Assembly: GCF_014197105.1 (NCBI RefSeq)
Contig: NZ_JACIEV010000007.1
Span: forward strand, 124,001-188,000
Reading direction: 5' to 3'
DNA: 64,000 bases
DNA from: Sphingomonas jinjuensis
Lineage (GTDB): Bacteria > Pseudomonadota > Alphaproteobacteria > Sphingomonadales > Sphingomonadaceae
The notes under the pieces were generated by a model. It worked only from the letters and a program-made list of their open reading frames with translations, was not told the origin of the DNA and did not search any database. The first letter of the stretch is position 1, and every line of letters begins with the position of its first letter. A program made the translations under genes and the position numbers. Below are positions 54,990 through 64,000 of this stretch, piece after piece.

Positions 54990-56131
54990 GCAAGCACTAC
55001 GTCCTCGCCGCCGGTGGAACCGGTGGCCACATGGTTCCCGCCGCCGCGCTCGCCGAAGAGCTGATGAAGCGCGGCCATCGCGTCGCACTGGTCAGCGATG
55101 CGCGCGGCGTGCGTTTCCCCGGATTGTTCGACGGTGTGCAGACGCACGTCCTGCCCGCGGGGCGTTTCCAGCTGAAGAAGCCGCAGGGCTGGATGTCGGC
55201 GGTGCGCGAGATGATGCGCGGCCGGGCGATGGCGCGCGAGCTGTACAAGACGTTCCGCCCCGCCGCCGTGATCGGTTTTGGCGGCTATCCCGCGTTCCCG
55301 GCGCTGCTGGCGGCCTTTGCCGAGAAGATTCCGACCGCGGTGCATGAGCAGAATGCGGTGCTAGGCCGCGTCAACCGCACCGTCGCGCGCCGCGTCGACG
55401 CGATCGCGACCAGCTATGCCGAGACGGCGCGCCTGGCCGAGCGGTATCTCGGCAAGACCCACCTCGTCGGCAATCCGGTGCGCGAGGCGGTGCTTGCGCT
55501 GCGGGCCAAGCCCTTTCCGTTGCTGGAGGAGGACGGCATCTTCCGCGTGCTGGTGACCGGCGGGTCGCAGGGGGCGAGCATCCTAAGCCGCGTGGTGCCC
55601 GATGGCCTGGCGATGCTGCCGGTCAGCTTCCGCGCGCGGTTGCAGGTGACGCACCAGGCGCGGATCGAGGATATGGACGCGGTGCGCGCGCAATATGCCG
55701 AGCATCAGATCCCGGCGGAGGTCGCAACCTATCTGCCCGACCTGCCCGAGCGGCTGGCCTGGGCGCATCTCGTCATTGCGCGCGCCGGTGCCTCGACGAT
55801 CGCCGAGCTGACCGCCGCCGGGCGCCCGGCGATCCTCGTGCCGCTGCCCGGCGCGACCGACGATCACCAGACCGCCAACGCGCGCGAGATCACTCAGGCG
55901 GGCGGCGCGCGGACGATCCCGCAGGACCGCTTCACCGCGATCGAGCTCGCCAAACAGATGCAGAAGCTGGGGCTCGACCCCGCGGCACTGGAGAATGCGG
56001 CGGGGCGCGCGCGCTCGGTGGGCCAACCAACGGCGGTGAGCGATCTGGCCGATCTGGTCGAAAGCCTCGACGCGCCGCGGATCATGCTGCCGGTGCCCTC
56101 GCCCCAGCGCAAGCAGGAGGCGTTCGCATGA
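54986..56131 (+). CDS. murG: MurG, lipid II glycosyltransferase
   Basis: The 381-residue membrane-associated GT-B enzyme adds GlcNAc to lipid I to form lipid II. The N-terminal [21 protein letters not shown]-loop, [15 protein letters not shown] and the donor-binding [20 protein letters not shown] are present. Overlaps ftsW and murC (ATGA). Confidence 0.98.
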   Translation: MSKHYVLAAGGTGGHMVPAAALAEELMKRGHRVALVSDARGVRFPGLFDGVQTHVLPAGRFQLKKPQGWMSAVREMMRGRAMARELYKTFRPAAVIGFGGYPAFPALLAAFAEKIPTAVHEQNAVLGRVNRTVARRVDAIATSYAETARLAERYLGKTHLVGNPVREAVLALRAKPFPLLEEDGIFRVLVTGGSQGASILSRVVPDGLAMLPVSFRARLQVTHQARIEDMDAVRAQYAEHQIPAEVATYLPDLPERLAWAHLVIARAGASTIAELTAAGRPAILVPLPGATDDHQTANAREITQAGGARTIPQDRFTAIELAKQMQKLGLDPAALENAAGRARSVGQPTAVSDLADLVESLDAPRIMLPVPSPQRKQEAFA

Positions 56132-57534
56132 GGGGCGTCGCCACCGATATCGGCACGATCCATTTCGTCGGCATCGGCGGGATCGGCATGTCGGGCATCG
56201 CCGAGGTGATGAAGAACCTCGGCTATTCGGTGCAGGGCAGCGACGTGGCGGAGAGCTATGTCGTCGAGGCACTGCGCGCGCGGGGGATCGCGGTGACGAT
56301 CGGCCATGCCGCCGAGAATGTCGAGGATGCGGCGGTCGTCGTGATCTCGACCGCGGTGAAGCGCGGCAATCCCGAAGTCGAGGCCGCACTCAACCGCCGC
56401 ATTCCCGTCGTCCGCCGCGCGGAGATGCTGGCCGAGCTGATGCGCCTCAAATCGACCGTCGCGGTCGCGGGGACGCACGGCAAGACGACGACGACCAGCA
56501 TGGTCGCGGCATTGCTCGATGCGGGCGGGGTCGATCCGACCGTCATCAACGGCGGGATCATCAACAGCTATGGCTCGAACGCGCGGCTCGGCGCGTCGGA
56601 CTGGATGGTGGTCGAGGCGGACGAGAGCGACGGCAGCTTCCTGCGGCTCGACGGCACGATCGCGGTCGTCACCAACATCGATCCCGAGCATCTTGACCAT
56701 TACGGCAGCTTCGAGAAGGCGAAGGACGCGTATGTCGAGTTCGTCGAGAACGTGCCCTTCTATGGCGCGGCGCTGCTGTGCCTCGACCATCCCGAGGTGC
56801 AGGCGCTGATCCCCAGGGTGCGCGACCGGCGGATCGTGACCTATGGCTTCGCCGCGAGCGCCGATGTGCGCGGCGTCAACGTCGTGCCCTATCCGGGCGG
56901 CAACCGGTTCGAGGCGATCATCCGCCACCGCGACGGCACCACGCGCTCGATCGAAGGCATCGACCTGCCGATGCCGGGGCGGCACAATGTCCAGAACGCG
57001 CTGGCCGCGATCGGCGTGGCGCTGGAACTGGGCATCGACGATCCGACGATCGGCAAGGGCTTCGAGCGGTTTACTGGGGTCAAGCGGCGTTTCACCAAGG
57101 TGGGCGAAGCGAATGGCGCGACGATCATCGACGATTACGGCCATCACCCGGTCGAGATCCGGGCGGTGCTCGCGGCGGCGCGCGAGAGTGCGCAGGGGCG
57201 GGTGATCGCGGTGGTGCAGCCGCACCGCTATTCGCGGCTCGGCAATCTGATGGACGAGTTCCAGGGTGCCTTCAACGACGCCGACGCGGTCTATGTCACC
57301 CCGGTCTATGCCGCGGGCGAGACACCGGTCGAGGGCGTCGACGCCGAGGCGCTGGTCGAGGGGCTGAAGCGGCGCGGGCATCGCGACGTCGCTACCGTCG
57401 CCGATGCCCGCGACCTCGCGACCAAGCTGGCCGCGAGCGTCGCGCCGGGCGACCAGGTGATCTGCCTGGGCGCGGGCGATATCACCAAATGGGCGGCCGG
57501 ATTGGCCCAAGGCATCGAGGACGCACGCGCATGA
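56128..57534 (+). CDS. murC: UDP-MurNAc:L-Ala ligase MurC
   Basis: The 468-residue Mur ligase adds the first amino acid. [20 protein letters not shown] opens the UDP-binding domain, [17 protein letters not shown] is the P-loop and [13 protein letters not shown] is a conserved C-terminal motif. The stop overlaps the start of a 66-codon gene (ATGA). Confidence 0.98.
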   Translation: MRGVATDIGTIHFVGIGGIGMSGIAEVMKNLGYSVQGSDVAESYVVEALRARGIAVTIGHAAENVEDAAVVVISTAVKRGNPEVEAALNRRIPVVRRAEMLAELMRLKSTVAVAGTHGKTTTTSMVAALLDAGGVDPTVINGGIINSYGSNARLGASDWMVVEADESDGSFLRLDGTIAVVTNIDPEHLDHYGSFEKAKDAYVEFVENVPFYGAALLCLDHPEVQALIPRVRDRRIVTYGFAASADVRGVNVVPYPGGNRFEAIIRHRDGTTRSIEGIDLPMPGRHNVQNALAAIGVALELGIDDPTIGKGFERFTGVKRRFTKVGEANGATIIDDYGHHPVEIRAVLAAARESAQGRVIAVVQPHRYSRLGNLMDEFQGAFNDADAVYVTPVYAAGETPVEGVDAEALVEGLKRRGHRDVATVADARDLATKLAASVAPGDQVICLGAGDITKWAAGLAQGIEDARA

Positions 57535-57731
57535 CCGATTGGGTAAAGGCCTCGTTCGACCTGCAGAAGCAGATGCTCGACGCCGGGCGCAAGTCGCTCG
57601 ACGCGGGGCAGGGCTCGGTCGACATGGGCAAGGCGATGCTCGACGCGCAGGACGCGACCCGGAAGGCGGCCGAGGCGAACATGGCGGCGTGGCAGGCCTG
57701 GGCCCGGCTGTGGGGCGCCGGGCCGTGGTGA
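57531..57731 (+). CDS. Small amphipathic protein between murC and murB, 66 residues
   Basis: The ATG overlaps the murC stop (ATGA) and the stop overlaps the murB GTG (GTGA), so the frame sits exactly in the coupling chain. The product starts [20 protein letters not shown] and consists of lysine/aspartate/alanine-rich amphipathic helix with a repeated LDAG, plus a tryptophan-rich C-terminus ([13 protein letters not shown]). It weakly resembles phasin-like helical proteins, which I do not claim as function. No signal peptide. Confidence 0.75.
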   Translation: MTDWVKASFDLQKQMLDAGRKSLDAGQGSVDMGKAMLDAQDATRKAAEANMAAWQAWARLWGAGPW

Positions 57732-58750
57732 ATGTAACGGATCAAATCCTCCCCGGCACGGGGAGGGGGACCGCGACGCGTAGCGTCGGGGTGGAGGGGG
57801 CTGTCCGCGAGCGAACCGCTCAGGACAGCGCCCCCTCCACCAGCTTCGCTGGTCCCCCTCCCCATGCCGGGGAGGATTTTCAGGTCCGCGGTCGCCTGAC
57901 CTCTAACGCGCCGCTGGCGCCGCTGGTCTGGTTCAAGTCCGGTGGCACGGCGGAATGGCTGTTCGAGCCGGCCGATGTCGACGACCTGTGCGACTTCCTG
58001 CGCGCGCTCGACCCCGCCGTACCGGTAATGGCGCTCGGCCTGGGATCGAACCTGATCGTGCGTGATGGCGGGGTGCCGGGCGTGGTGGTGCGGCTGGGCA
58101 AGGCGTTCGCCAAGGTTGTTGCCGATGGCCTCGACCTGACGTGCGGCGGCGGCGCGAGCGGGATCCGGGTGTCGTCGACGGCGCGCGATGCGGGCATCGC
58201 CGGTGTCGAGTTCCTGCGCTCGATCCCCGGCACCGTCGGTGGCTTCGTGCGGATGAACGGCGGCGCTTATGGCCGCGAGGTGAAGGACATATTGGTCGAG
58301 GCAGACGTGGTGTTGCGCTCGGGCGAGCGGCGCGTGCTGGCGCTCGGCGATCTTGGCTATACCTATCGCCACAGCGAATTGCCCGACGGCGCCGTCGTCG
58401 TCAGCGCGACCTTCCGTGGGGAAGCGGGTGAACCCGCCGCAATCCAGGCGGAGATGGACCGCATCGCCGCCGCGCGCGAGGCGTCGCAGCCGCTGCGATC
58501 GAAGACCGGCGGCTCGACGTTCAAAAATCCGCCGGGTGAGAAGGCCTGGGCGCTGGTCGATGCGGCGGGATGCCGCGGCTTGCGTCGCGGTGACGCGCAG
58601 GTATCGGAGAAACATACGAACTTCCTGCTCAACGTCGGTCAGGCGACGAGCGCGGAGATCGAGGGGCTGGGTGAGGACGTGCGCGAGCGGGTGAAGGCGA
58701 CGTCGGGCGTGACGCTGGAATGGGAAATTCAGCGGGTAGGGGTGAAGTGA
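57728..58750 (+). CDS. murB: UDP-N-acetylenolpyruvoylglucosamine reductase MurB with repeat-encoded N-terminus
   Basis: The FAD enzyme (about 340 residues; norm about 300) reduces UDP-GlcNAc-enolpyruvate to UDP-MurNAc. The MurB core starts at APLVWFKSGGTAEWLF, with ALGLGSNLIVRDGG, FLRSIPGTVGGFVRMNGGAY and KTGGSTFKNPPG. The 50 or so residues before the core are read from an inverted-repeat element (57744-57879). GTG 57728 gives GTGA coupling with the upstream gene. GTG 57725 or an internal GTG at 57791 are alternatives. No ATG, GTG or TTG lies between the element and the core. Confidence 0.92.
   Translation: MNVTDQILPGTGRGTATRSVGVEGAVRERTAQDSAPSTSFAGPPPHAGEDFQVRGRLTSNAPLAPLVWFKSGGTAEWLFEPADVDDLCDFLRALDPAVPVMALGLGSNLIVRDGGVPGVVVRLGKAFAKVVADGLDLTCGGGASGIRVSSTARDAGIAGVEFLRSIPGTVGGFVRMNGGAYGREVKDILVEADVVLRSGERRVLALGDLGYTYRHSELPDGAVVVSATFRGEAGEPAAIQAEMDRIAAAREASQPLRSKTGGSTFKNPPGEKAWALVDAAGCRGLRRGDAQVSEKHTNFLLNVGQATSAEIEGLGEDVRERVKATSGVTLEWEIQRVGVK
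57744..57879. repeat. Type E inverted-repeat element at the start of murB
   Basis: 29-bp arms AAATCCTCCCCGGCACGGGG plus AGGGGGACC (57744-57772) and the counterpart ending CCGGGGAGGATTT (57851-57879) match with one mismatch. Inside, GGAGGGGGCTGTCC and GGACAGCGCCCCCTCC form a second stem. It belongs to the same family as the 18623-18749 element. 136 bp. Confidence 0.92.
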
Positions 58751-58762
58751 TGGTTGGTCCTT

Positions 58763-58860
58763 CCGTCATCCCCGCGCAGGCGGGGATCCATCATCACTGC
58801 CGTTGCGATGGAGCCGATAGGCCAGCCGGTCTGGATTCCCGCCTGCGCGGGAATGACGGG
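58763..58860. repeat. Type A palindromic repeat between murB and ddl
   Basis: The arms CCGTCATCCCCGCGCAGGCG (with GGGATCCA) and TGGATTCCCGCCTGCGCGGG (with AATGACGG) are inverted around about 41 bp. It separates two genes that elsewhere in the cluster would be overlapping. Confidence 0.87.
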
Positions 58861-58886
58861 GGAGCTAGGGGCTACCCCTCCATCAC

Positions 58887-58905
58887 CCTCCCCCTGCGGG
58901 GGAGG
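58887..58905 (+). promoter_or_regulatory. Hairpin containing the ddl ribosome binding site
   Basis: CCTCCCCC and GGGGGAGG form a perfect 8-bp stem with a TGC loop. The downstream arm contains the GGAGG ribosome binding site five bases before the ddl ATG. In the folded RNA the site would be fully paired, so ddl translation could be limited unless coupled or unfolded. Confidence 0.65.
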
Positions 58906-58910
58906 AATTG

Positions 58911-59858
58911 ATGGAAAACCTCCACATCGCCGTGCTGATGGGCGGCTGGTCCGCCGAGCGCGAGGTGTCGCTGATGTCGGGCAGCGGCGTGGCCGACGCG
59001 TTGGAATCGCTCGGCCATCGCGTCACGCGGATCGACATGGGGCGCGACGTCGCGGCGAGGCTGGCGGCGGCGAAACCCGACCTCGTCTTCAACGCGCTCC
59101 ACGGTACGCCGGGCGAGGACGGCAGCGTCCAGGGGCTGATGGACCTGATGGGCCTCGCCTACACCCACAGCGGCATGGCGACGTCGGTGATCGCGATCGA
59201 CAAGGTACTGACGAAGCAGGCGCTGGTGCCGCATGGCGTGCCGATGCCGGGCGGCCGCGTGGTTCGGTCGGAGGATATCTTCGCCGGCGATCCGCTGGCG
59301 CGCCCCTATGTGCTCAAACCCGTCAACGAGGGCTCGTCGGTCGGTGTCGCGATCGTCACGGCCGACGGCAATTACGGCGAGCCGATCGGCCGCGACGTCG
59401 CGGGGCCGTGGCAGGAATTCGACGAGCTGCTGGCCGAGCCCTATGTCCGCGGCCGCGAGCTGACGACGGCGGTGCTCGGCACGCGCGCGCTGGGGGTCAC
59501 CGAGCTTCGGCCCAAGTCGGGCTGGTATGACTACGACGCCAAATATACCGATGGGATGACCGAGCACGTCTATCCCGCCGACATCCCCGACGAGATCGCA
59601 CAGGCGTGCAACCGGCTGGCTCTGGAGGCGCATCGGCTGCTGGGGTGCAAGGGATGCAGCCGCGCCGATTTCCGCTGGGACGACGAGCGCGGCGTCGACG
59701 GCCTGTTCCTGCTGGAGGTGAACACCCAGCCGGGGATGACGCCGCTCAGCCTGGTGCCCGAGCAGGCGAAGCACAACGGCATCTCCTATGCGGAACTGGT
59801 CCAGGCGATCGTCGACGAGGCGCTGAAGGATCGCGCGGCGAAGGACGGGGCAGCATGA
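58911..59858 (+). CDS. ddl: D-alanine--D-alanine ligase
   Basis: The product has about 315 residues of the ATP-grasp fold and makes D-Ala-D-Ala for MurF. It begins ENLHIAVLMGGWSAEREVSL, has ARPYVLKPVNEGSSVGVAIV (ATP-grasp) and ends with LLEVNTQPGMTPLSLVPEQA (metal-binding). ATG 58911 follows GGAGG. TTG 58908 is possible. Overlaps ftsQ (ATGA). Confidence 0.96.
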   Translation: MENLHIAVLMGGWSAEREVSLMSGSGVADALESLGHRVTRIDMGRDVAARLAAAKPDLVFNALHGTPGEDGSVQGLMDLMGLAYTHSGMATSVIAIDKVLTKQALVPHGVPMPGGRVVRSEDIFAGDPLARPYVLKPVNEGSSVGVAIVTADGNYGEPIGRDVAGPWQEFDELLAEPYVRGRELTTAVLGTRALGVTELRPKSGWYDYDAKYTDGMTEHVYPADIPDEIAQACNRLALEAHRLLGCKGCSRADFRWDDERGVDGLFLLEVNTQPGMTPLSLVPEQAKHNGISYAELVQAIVDEALKDRAAKDGAA

Positions 59859-60793
59859 GCCGGACGATCAAGCGCGGCGCTCCCGCCCGCCGCCCGGCAG
59901 CCAAGCGCAAGCCGGCGAAGAAGGCGTCGCTCGCCACTCGCCTGATCCAGCGCGTGCCGGTGAGCGAGGAAACGCTGCGCCGCGCGACGACCTATACGCT
60001 GACCGGCGCCGGGCTGGCGGTGGCACTGGGCATCGCGACCTGGGTCGGGGTGCCCGGCATGGTCGGCGCGGCGATCGCCGAGAGTGCGGGCGATGCGGGC
60101 TTTCGCGTCCAGCAGATCGAGATCACCGGGCTGAAGCGGATGGACCGCATGTCGGTCTACGCCGTCGCGCTCGATCAGCAGAGCCGGGCGATGCCGCTCG
60201 TCGACCTGGAAGCGGTGCGGCAGAAGCTGCTGCGCTATGGCTGGATCGCCGACGCGCATGTCTCGCGCCGGCTGCCCGACACGCTGCTGGTCGACATCGT
60301 CGAGCGGACGCCGGCGGCGGTGTGGCAGGACAATGGCCAGCTGACGCTGATCGACAAGGACGGCGTGCTGCTGGAGCCGGTCAATGCGTCAGCGATCCCC
60401 GACCTGCCGCTGGTTATCGGCCCCGGCGCCGACCGGCAGGAGGCCGGCTATCAGCAGCTGCTCGCCGCGGCGCCGGCGCTGAAGCCGCGGGTGAAGGCGG
60501 CGACCTGGATCGGAAACCGGCGCTGGGACCTGACCTTCGATAGCGGCGAGACGCTGGCGCTGCCCGAAGAGGGGGCGCCCGCGGCATTGCTGAAATTCGC
60601 CGAGCTCGACGGATCGAAGCCGCTGCTGGGGCGCGGCTGGATCCGCTTCGACATGCGCGATCCCAGCAAGCTCGTCGCGCGGCGGCCGGGCAGCAGCATC
60701 GCGCATGCGGTGCCCGACGATGGACGGGCGCCGCCGGCCGTGATTGATAATGCGACCAACGAAGGCGCAACTCAGGCGGGGGTTGAGGGATAA
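59855..60793 (+). CDS. ftsQ: Cell division protein FtsQ
   Basis: The 312-residue bitopic divisome protein has a basic cytoplasmic N-terminus (RRPAAKRKPAKKAS) and one membrane segment (TLTGAGLAVALGIATWVGV). A POTRA domain (FRVQQIEITGLKRMDRMSVY) is followed by the beta domain. It links FtsL/B and FtsI/W in the periplasm. Overlaps ddl (ATGA), and its TAA shares a base with the ftsA ATG (TAATG). Confidence 0.93.
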   Translation: MSRTIKRGAPARRPAAKRKPAKKASLATRLIQRVPVSEETLRRATTYTLTGAGLAVALGIATWVGVPGMVGAAIAESAGDAGFRVQQIEITGLKRMDRMSVYAVALDQQSRAMPLVDLEAVRQKLLRYGWIADAHVSRRLPDTLLVDIVERTPAAVWQDNGQLTLIDKDGVLLEPVNASAIPDLPLVIGPGADRQEAGYQQLLAAAPALKPRVKAATWIGNRRWDLTFDSGETLALPEEGAPAALLKFAELDGSKPLLGRGWIRFDMRDPSKLVARRPGSSIAHAVPDDGRAPPAVIDNATNEGATQAGVEG

Positions 60794-62055
60794 TGGCGAA
60801 GGCAGGACCGGAAGAGCTGATCACCGCGCTCGACATCGGATCGTCGAAGGTATCGGCGATGATCGCGCAGAAGGGCGACGGCGGCGAGCTGATCGTGCTC
60901 GGCACCGGGCAGCGCGAATCGCGCGGGGTGAAGCGCGGCTATATCGCCGACATGGGCGCGACCGAGGTCGCGATCCGCGAGGCGGTGGAGCAGGCGGAGC
61001 GCATCGCCGGAATCAACATCGAGAATGTCTGGGTCGGCTTTTCCGCCGGCGGCCTCGTCAGCGACGTCGCCGAGGTCGAGTTCGAACTGGGTGGCCACCG
61101 CGTCGAGCAGGCGGATATCGATGCGCTGCTGGCGGCGGGGCGCAACTCGATCGATCCGCAGGGACGGATGGTGCTGCACGCGCAGCCCGCGCTCTACACG
61201 CTCGACGGACTGACCGGGGTGAAGAAGCCGCTGGGGCTGCATGCCGATCGGCTGGGCGTCCACATCCATGTCGTCGCCGCCGACGGCTCGCCGGTCCGCA
61301 ACCTCGACCTGTGCGTCCGTTCGGCGCACCTCGAGGTGAAGTCGATCATCGCCTCGCCGGTCGCGACCGGGCTCGCCTGCCTGTCGGAGGAAGAGCGTGA
61401 GCTGGGCGTCGCGCTGGTCGAGATGGGGGCGGGGATCACCAACGTCTCGCTGTTCGCCGGCGGGATGCTGGTCGGGCTGACGTCGATCCCGATGGGGGCC
61501 AACGACATCACCGACGATATCGCCTCGGCGTTCGGCACCCGCCGCCAGCAGGCTGAGCGGATGAAGTGCTTCCACGGCTCGGCCAACGCTAGCCCGCGCG
61601 ACAATCACGACATGATCCCGGTCGTGCCGGTCGGCGCGGAGGACGATGCGCATGGCGCGACGCAGATCCGCAAGGCCGACCTCATCGGCGTGATCCGCCA
61701 GCGGCTGGAGCATCAGATGGGCGAAGTGCGCAATGCGCTGACCCGGCTGAAGTTCGAAGGGCCGGTGGGGCGCCAGGTGGTGCTGACCGGTGGCGGTGCG
61801 GAGCTGAAGGGCATCGCCGATTATGCGCAGGCGGCGCTCGGCCGCTCGGTGCGGGTCGGACGCCCGCGCGGGCTGACCGCGCTGCCAGAGGCGCATGGCG
61901 GCCCGGCGTTCGCGACGCTGGCGGGGCTGGCCTTCTATGCCGCGACCGACCCCGTCGATCTGCGGTCCGTCGCGCCGCAGCCGCAGATGGTCCATCGCCA
62001 GAAGGGCATGGGCATGGTCCGCAAGCTGATCCAGGCGGCGCGGGCCAATTATTGA
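60793..62055 (+). CDS. ftsA: Cell division protein FtsA
   Basis: The 420-residue actin-like ATPase tethers FtsZ to the membrane. [20 protein letters not shown] is the phosphate 1 motif, [19 protein letters not shown] the phosphate 2 motif and [13 protein letters not shown] the adenosine motif. The C-terminal amphipathic helix ([12 protein letters not shown]) is the membrane-targeting sequence. Starts on the last base of ftsQ. Confidence 0.97.
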   Translation: MAKAGPEELITALDIGSSKVSAMIAQKGDGGELIVLGTGQRESRGVKRGYIADMGATEVAIREAVEQAERIAGINIENVWVGFSAGGLVSDVAEVEFELGGHRVEQADIDALLAAGRNSIDPQGRMVLHAQPALYTLDGLTGVKKPLGLHADRLGVHIHVVAADGSPVRNLDLCVRSAHLEVKSIIASPVATGLACLSEEERELGVALVEMGAGITNVSLFAGGMLVGLTSIPMGANDITDDIASAFGTRRQQAERMKCFHGSANASPRDNHDMIPVVPVGAEDDAHGATQIRKADLIGVIRQRLEHQMGEVRNALTRLKFEGPVGRQVVLTGGGAELKGIADYAQAALGRSVRVGRPRGLTALPEAHGGPAFATLAGLAFYAATDPVDLRSVAPQPQMVHRQKGMGMVRKLIQAARANY

Positions 62056-62146
62056 CGTTTTTGGGGGTGGCACCACACCACTCCTTGGGGCACAAGGTAA
62101 ACAGGGCCTTGCCAAGAGGTTGGTTGGCGAGGGCGGAGATCAGCGC

Positions 62147-63691
62147 ATGAGCATCGAATTCATCACTCCCGAGGTGGACGAACTGACCCCTCGCATCGCC
62201 GTGATCGGCGTCGGCGGCGCCGGCGGCAACGCGATCGCCAACATGATGCAGGCCGAGGTACAGGGCGTCGACTTCCTGGTCGCCAACACCGACGCGCAGG
62301 CGCTGAAGCAGTCGATCGCGCCGCAGCGGATCCAGCTGGGCGCCAAGATCACGCAGGGCCTGGGTGCCGGCAGCCGGCCCGAGATCGGCCGCGCCGCCGC
62401 CGAAGAGACGATCGACCAGCTCGCCAAGACGCTGGAAGGCGCGCACATGTGCTTCATCGCCGCCGGCATGGGCGGCGGCACCGGCACCGGTGCGGCCCCG
62501 GTCATCGCCAAGGCGGCGCGCGACATGGGCATCCTGACCGTCGGCGTCGTGACCAAGCCGTTCGCGTTCGAGGGCAACCGCCGCGCCAAGAGCGCGGAAG
62601 GCGGCATCGAGGAACTGCAGAAGTACGTCGATACGCTGATCGTTATTCCGAACCAGAATCTGTTCCTGATCGCCAACGCGAACACGACCTTCAAGGAAGC
62701 GTTCTCGATGGCGGACGAGGTGCTGCAGCAGGGCGTGCGCGGCATCACCGACCTGATGGTCATGCCCGGCCTCATCAACCTCGACTTCGCCGACGTGCGC
62801 TCGGTGATGCAGGAGATGGGCAAGGCGATGATGGGCACCGGCGAGGCGAGCGGCGACAACCGCGCGCTGGAGGCGGCGCAGAAGGCGATCGCCAATCCGC
62901 TGCTTGACGGCGTCAGCATGCAGGGCGCGAAGGGCGTCATCATCTCGATCACCGGCGGCGACGACATGCGCCTGCTCGAGGTCGACGAGGCGGCGAACCA
63001 CATCCGCGAGCTGGTCGATCCCGACGCCAACATCATCTGGGGCTCGGCGTTCAATCCCGAGCTGGAAGGCCGTATCCGCGTGTCGGTCGTCGCGACCGGC
63101 ATCGAGGCCGAGGCGCGTCCGCAGGGCGCCACGCCGACCGCGGCGCAGGCGACCGAGCCGACCCGCTCGTTCAGCTTCGCGCGCAAGCCCGAGGAGCCGG
63201 TCTCGTTCCGGCCGACCACTGCTGCGGCGGCCCCGGCCGAGCCGTCGGTGTCGTTCCAGCAGCCCGCACCGGCACCGGCCGCCGAGCCTGCAGCCCCGGC
63301 CCAGCCGGTCGCAGCCGAGGCACCGCTCGATCTCGATCGTGCCGATGCGATCGAGGCGGACGCCAAGCCGCAGGTCGCCGATGCGAGCGACGACGAGCTG
63401 GTGCTCGGCGCCGAGACGATCGTGCCGCAGGCGCCCAAGACCTTCGCTGACGAGCCGTTCGGCGGCGTCGCTGCGCCGTCGCCCGCGGCCGACCGTCGCT
63501 GGCTGTCGCCGGGTTCGGAAGCACCGGCCGCCGAGCCGGCGCCCGGCCAGCCGCGCGTGAAGCTCGGCGGGACGCTGTTCGAGCGCATGTCGAACGCGGC
63601 ACGCGGCACGGTGCGCGACGAGGGTCAGGAGGGCGGCGCCAAGGATCCGCTCGACATCCCGCGCTTCCTGCATCGGCAGAATAACCAGTAA
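62147..63691 (+). CDS. ftsZ: Cell division GTPase FtsZ
   Basis: The 514-residue tubulin homologue forms the Z ring. [20 protein letters not shown] starts the GTPase domain, and the tubulin signature is [10 protein letters not shown]. The domain ends at about residue 320 ([11 protein letters not shown]). A linker of about 175 residues rich in Pro, Ala and Glu precedes the C-terminal peptide [10 protein letters not shown] that binds FtsA. ATG 62147 follows CGGAG at good spacing; a 91-bp gap from ftsA leaves room for a separate promoter. Confidence 0.98.
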   Translation: MSIEFITPEVDELTPRIAVIGVGGAGGNAIANMMQAEVQGVDFLVANTDAQALKQSIAPQRIQLGAKITQGLGAGSRPEIGRAAAEETIDQLAKTLEGAHMCFIAAGMGGGTGTGAAPVIAKAARDMGILTVGVVTKPFAFEGNRRAKSAEGGIEELQKYVDTLIVIPNQNLFLIANANTTFKEAFSMADEVLQQGVRGITDLMVMPGLINLDFADVRSVMQEMGKAMMGTGEASGDNRALEAAQKAIANPLLDGVSMQGAKGVIISITGGDDMRLLEVDEAANHIRELVDPDANIIWGSAFNPELEGRIRVSVVATGIEAEARPQGATPTAAQATEPTRSFSFARKPEEPVSFRPTTAAAAPAEPSVSFQQPAPAPAAEPAAPAQPVAAEAPLDLDRADAIEADAKPQVADASDDELVLGAETIVPQAPKTFADEPFGGVAAPSPAADRRWLSPGSEAPAAEPAPGQPRVKLGGTLFERMSNAARGTVRDEGQEGGAKDPLDIPRFLHRQNNQ

Positions 63692-63705
63692 ACTACGAGC
63701 GCTGC

Positions 63706-63799
63706 TGTCCTCACCCTTCGTCGCCTTCGGCGACATTTTCCCTCTCCCAGCGGGAGAGGGAAGGGGCCCGCTGCCGCAGGCAGTGGGAAGGGTGAGGGC
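63706..63799. repeat. Type D inverted repeat after ftsZ
   Basis: The arms TCCTCACCCTTCG and GAAGGGTGAGG enclose GTCGCCTTCGGCGAC and CTCTCCCAGCGGGAGAG hairpins and a GCTGCCGCAGGCAGT segment. It may serve as the end of the dcw transcript. Confidence 0.82.
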
Positions 63800-63827
63800 A
63801 GTCAGCTAGCGATAGCATCAATCCCAC

Positions 63828-63906
63828 GTCACCCCAGCCTTGCGCCGGGATCCCGCTTCATCGCGCCATCAGTGGTAGCGGGACCCCGGCTCAAGGCCGG
63901 GGTGAC
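63828..63906. repeat. Type F inverted repeat (GTCACCCC...GGGGTGAC)
   Basis: The left arm GTCACCCCAGCCTTGCGCCG and right arm CGGCTCAAGGCCGGGGTGAC are inverted, with AGCGGGA pairs inside. The last 94 bases of the window hold no supportable gene; a 29-codon frame from 63910 lacks a ribosome binding site. Confidence 0.75.
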
Positions 63907-64000
63907 GACATGAAGGCTCGGTCACTCGTCGTCTCCACGTCTCGCTTTATCGCGCTGATCGGACACCGCCATTGCCGGTTCATCGCCGCTGGTCTGTAAC

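Noticed and set aside
63910..63999. 29-codon frame at the right edge (starts MKARSLVV)
   Set aside because: No ribosome binding site, it begins inside the type F repeat arm, and nothing supports coding beyond chance.

Overview
This 64 kb window is a high-GC chromosomal segment from an alphaproteobacterium, most likely a sphingomonad (Sphingomonas or a close relative). The assignment rests on protein character and gene order, not on a database search. Supporting signs are the arrangement of rsmI, yraN and gshB with a divergent lppC; rph-rdgB facing hrcA-grpE; an NDUFA12-type complex I accessory subunit; a two-domain cold-shock protein; a GTTC-N7-GTTC type LexA site; and many GC-rich inverted-repeat intergenic elements. 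The genes are chromosomal and mostly core. I see no rRNA, tRNA, CRISPR array, prophage or transposase.

Layout. 1-7 kb: the 5' end of an acyltransferase-3 gene, priA, a GAF-PAS-GGDEF cyclase, xerC, a DedA protein, gshB and yraN. 7-18 kb: rsmI head-to-head with the lppC lipoprotein, hemW head-to-head with a CAP/SCP protein, a ModE-like regulator, a TonB-dependent receptor, acetyl-CoA synthetase, and the rph-rdgB-oxygenase operon. 18-28 kb: the heat-shock region (hrcA, grpE, dnaK, dnaJ), interrupted by a glycosyltransferase, a threonine synthase, a PilZ protein, an HExxH protein and a PCu(A)C copper chaperone. 28-44 kb: mixed housekeeping and signalling genes, namely a methyltransferase, a TonB-like protein, a TM2 protein, purB, a fatty acyl-AMP ligase, recX, a double cold-shock protein, DUF192, NDUFA12, DUF2155, aat, a Y-family polymerase with an SOS box, a hybrid histidine kinase, a SPOR lipoprotein and a cysteine synthase. 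44-63.7 kb: a complete division and cell wall (dcw) cluster, mraZ-rsmH-ftsL-ftsI-murE-murF-mraY-murD-ftsW-murG-murC-orf66-murB-ddl-ftsQ-ftsA-ftsZ, all on the plus strand.

The dcw genes form one translationally coupled chain. Most neighbours overlap by four bases (ATGA, GTGA or TTGA). Together they make the UDP-MurNAc-pentapeptide and lipid II precursors, methylate 16S rRNA, and assemble the divisome core (FtsL/I/W/Q/A/Z).

The most unusual feature is that this otherwise tight cluster has been invaded by short inverted-repeat elements of the kind scattered between genes elsewhere in the window. One lies in frame inside murD: 162 bp, exactly 54 codons, with perfect 17-bp inverted ends. One forms the N-terminal coding region of murB, with 29-bp arms. 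One splits the murE/murF junction and is flanked by a diverged duplication of that junction. One separates murB from ddl, where the ddl ribosome binding site is buried in a repeat-like hairpin. Other notable signals are a LexA site touching the start codon of the Y-family polymerase, an array of MraZ-box-like pentamers at 10-bp intervals upstream of mraZ, a likely RpoH promoter for dnaK, a 190-bp antisense overlap between aat and a DUF2155 gene, several head-to-head gene pairs with almost no intergenic DNA, and small genes that length-limited gene callers can miss.
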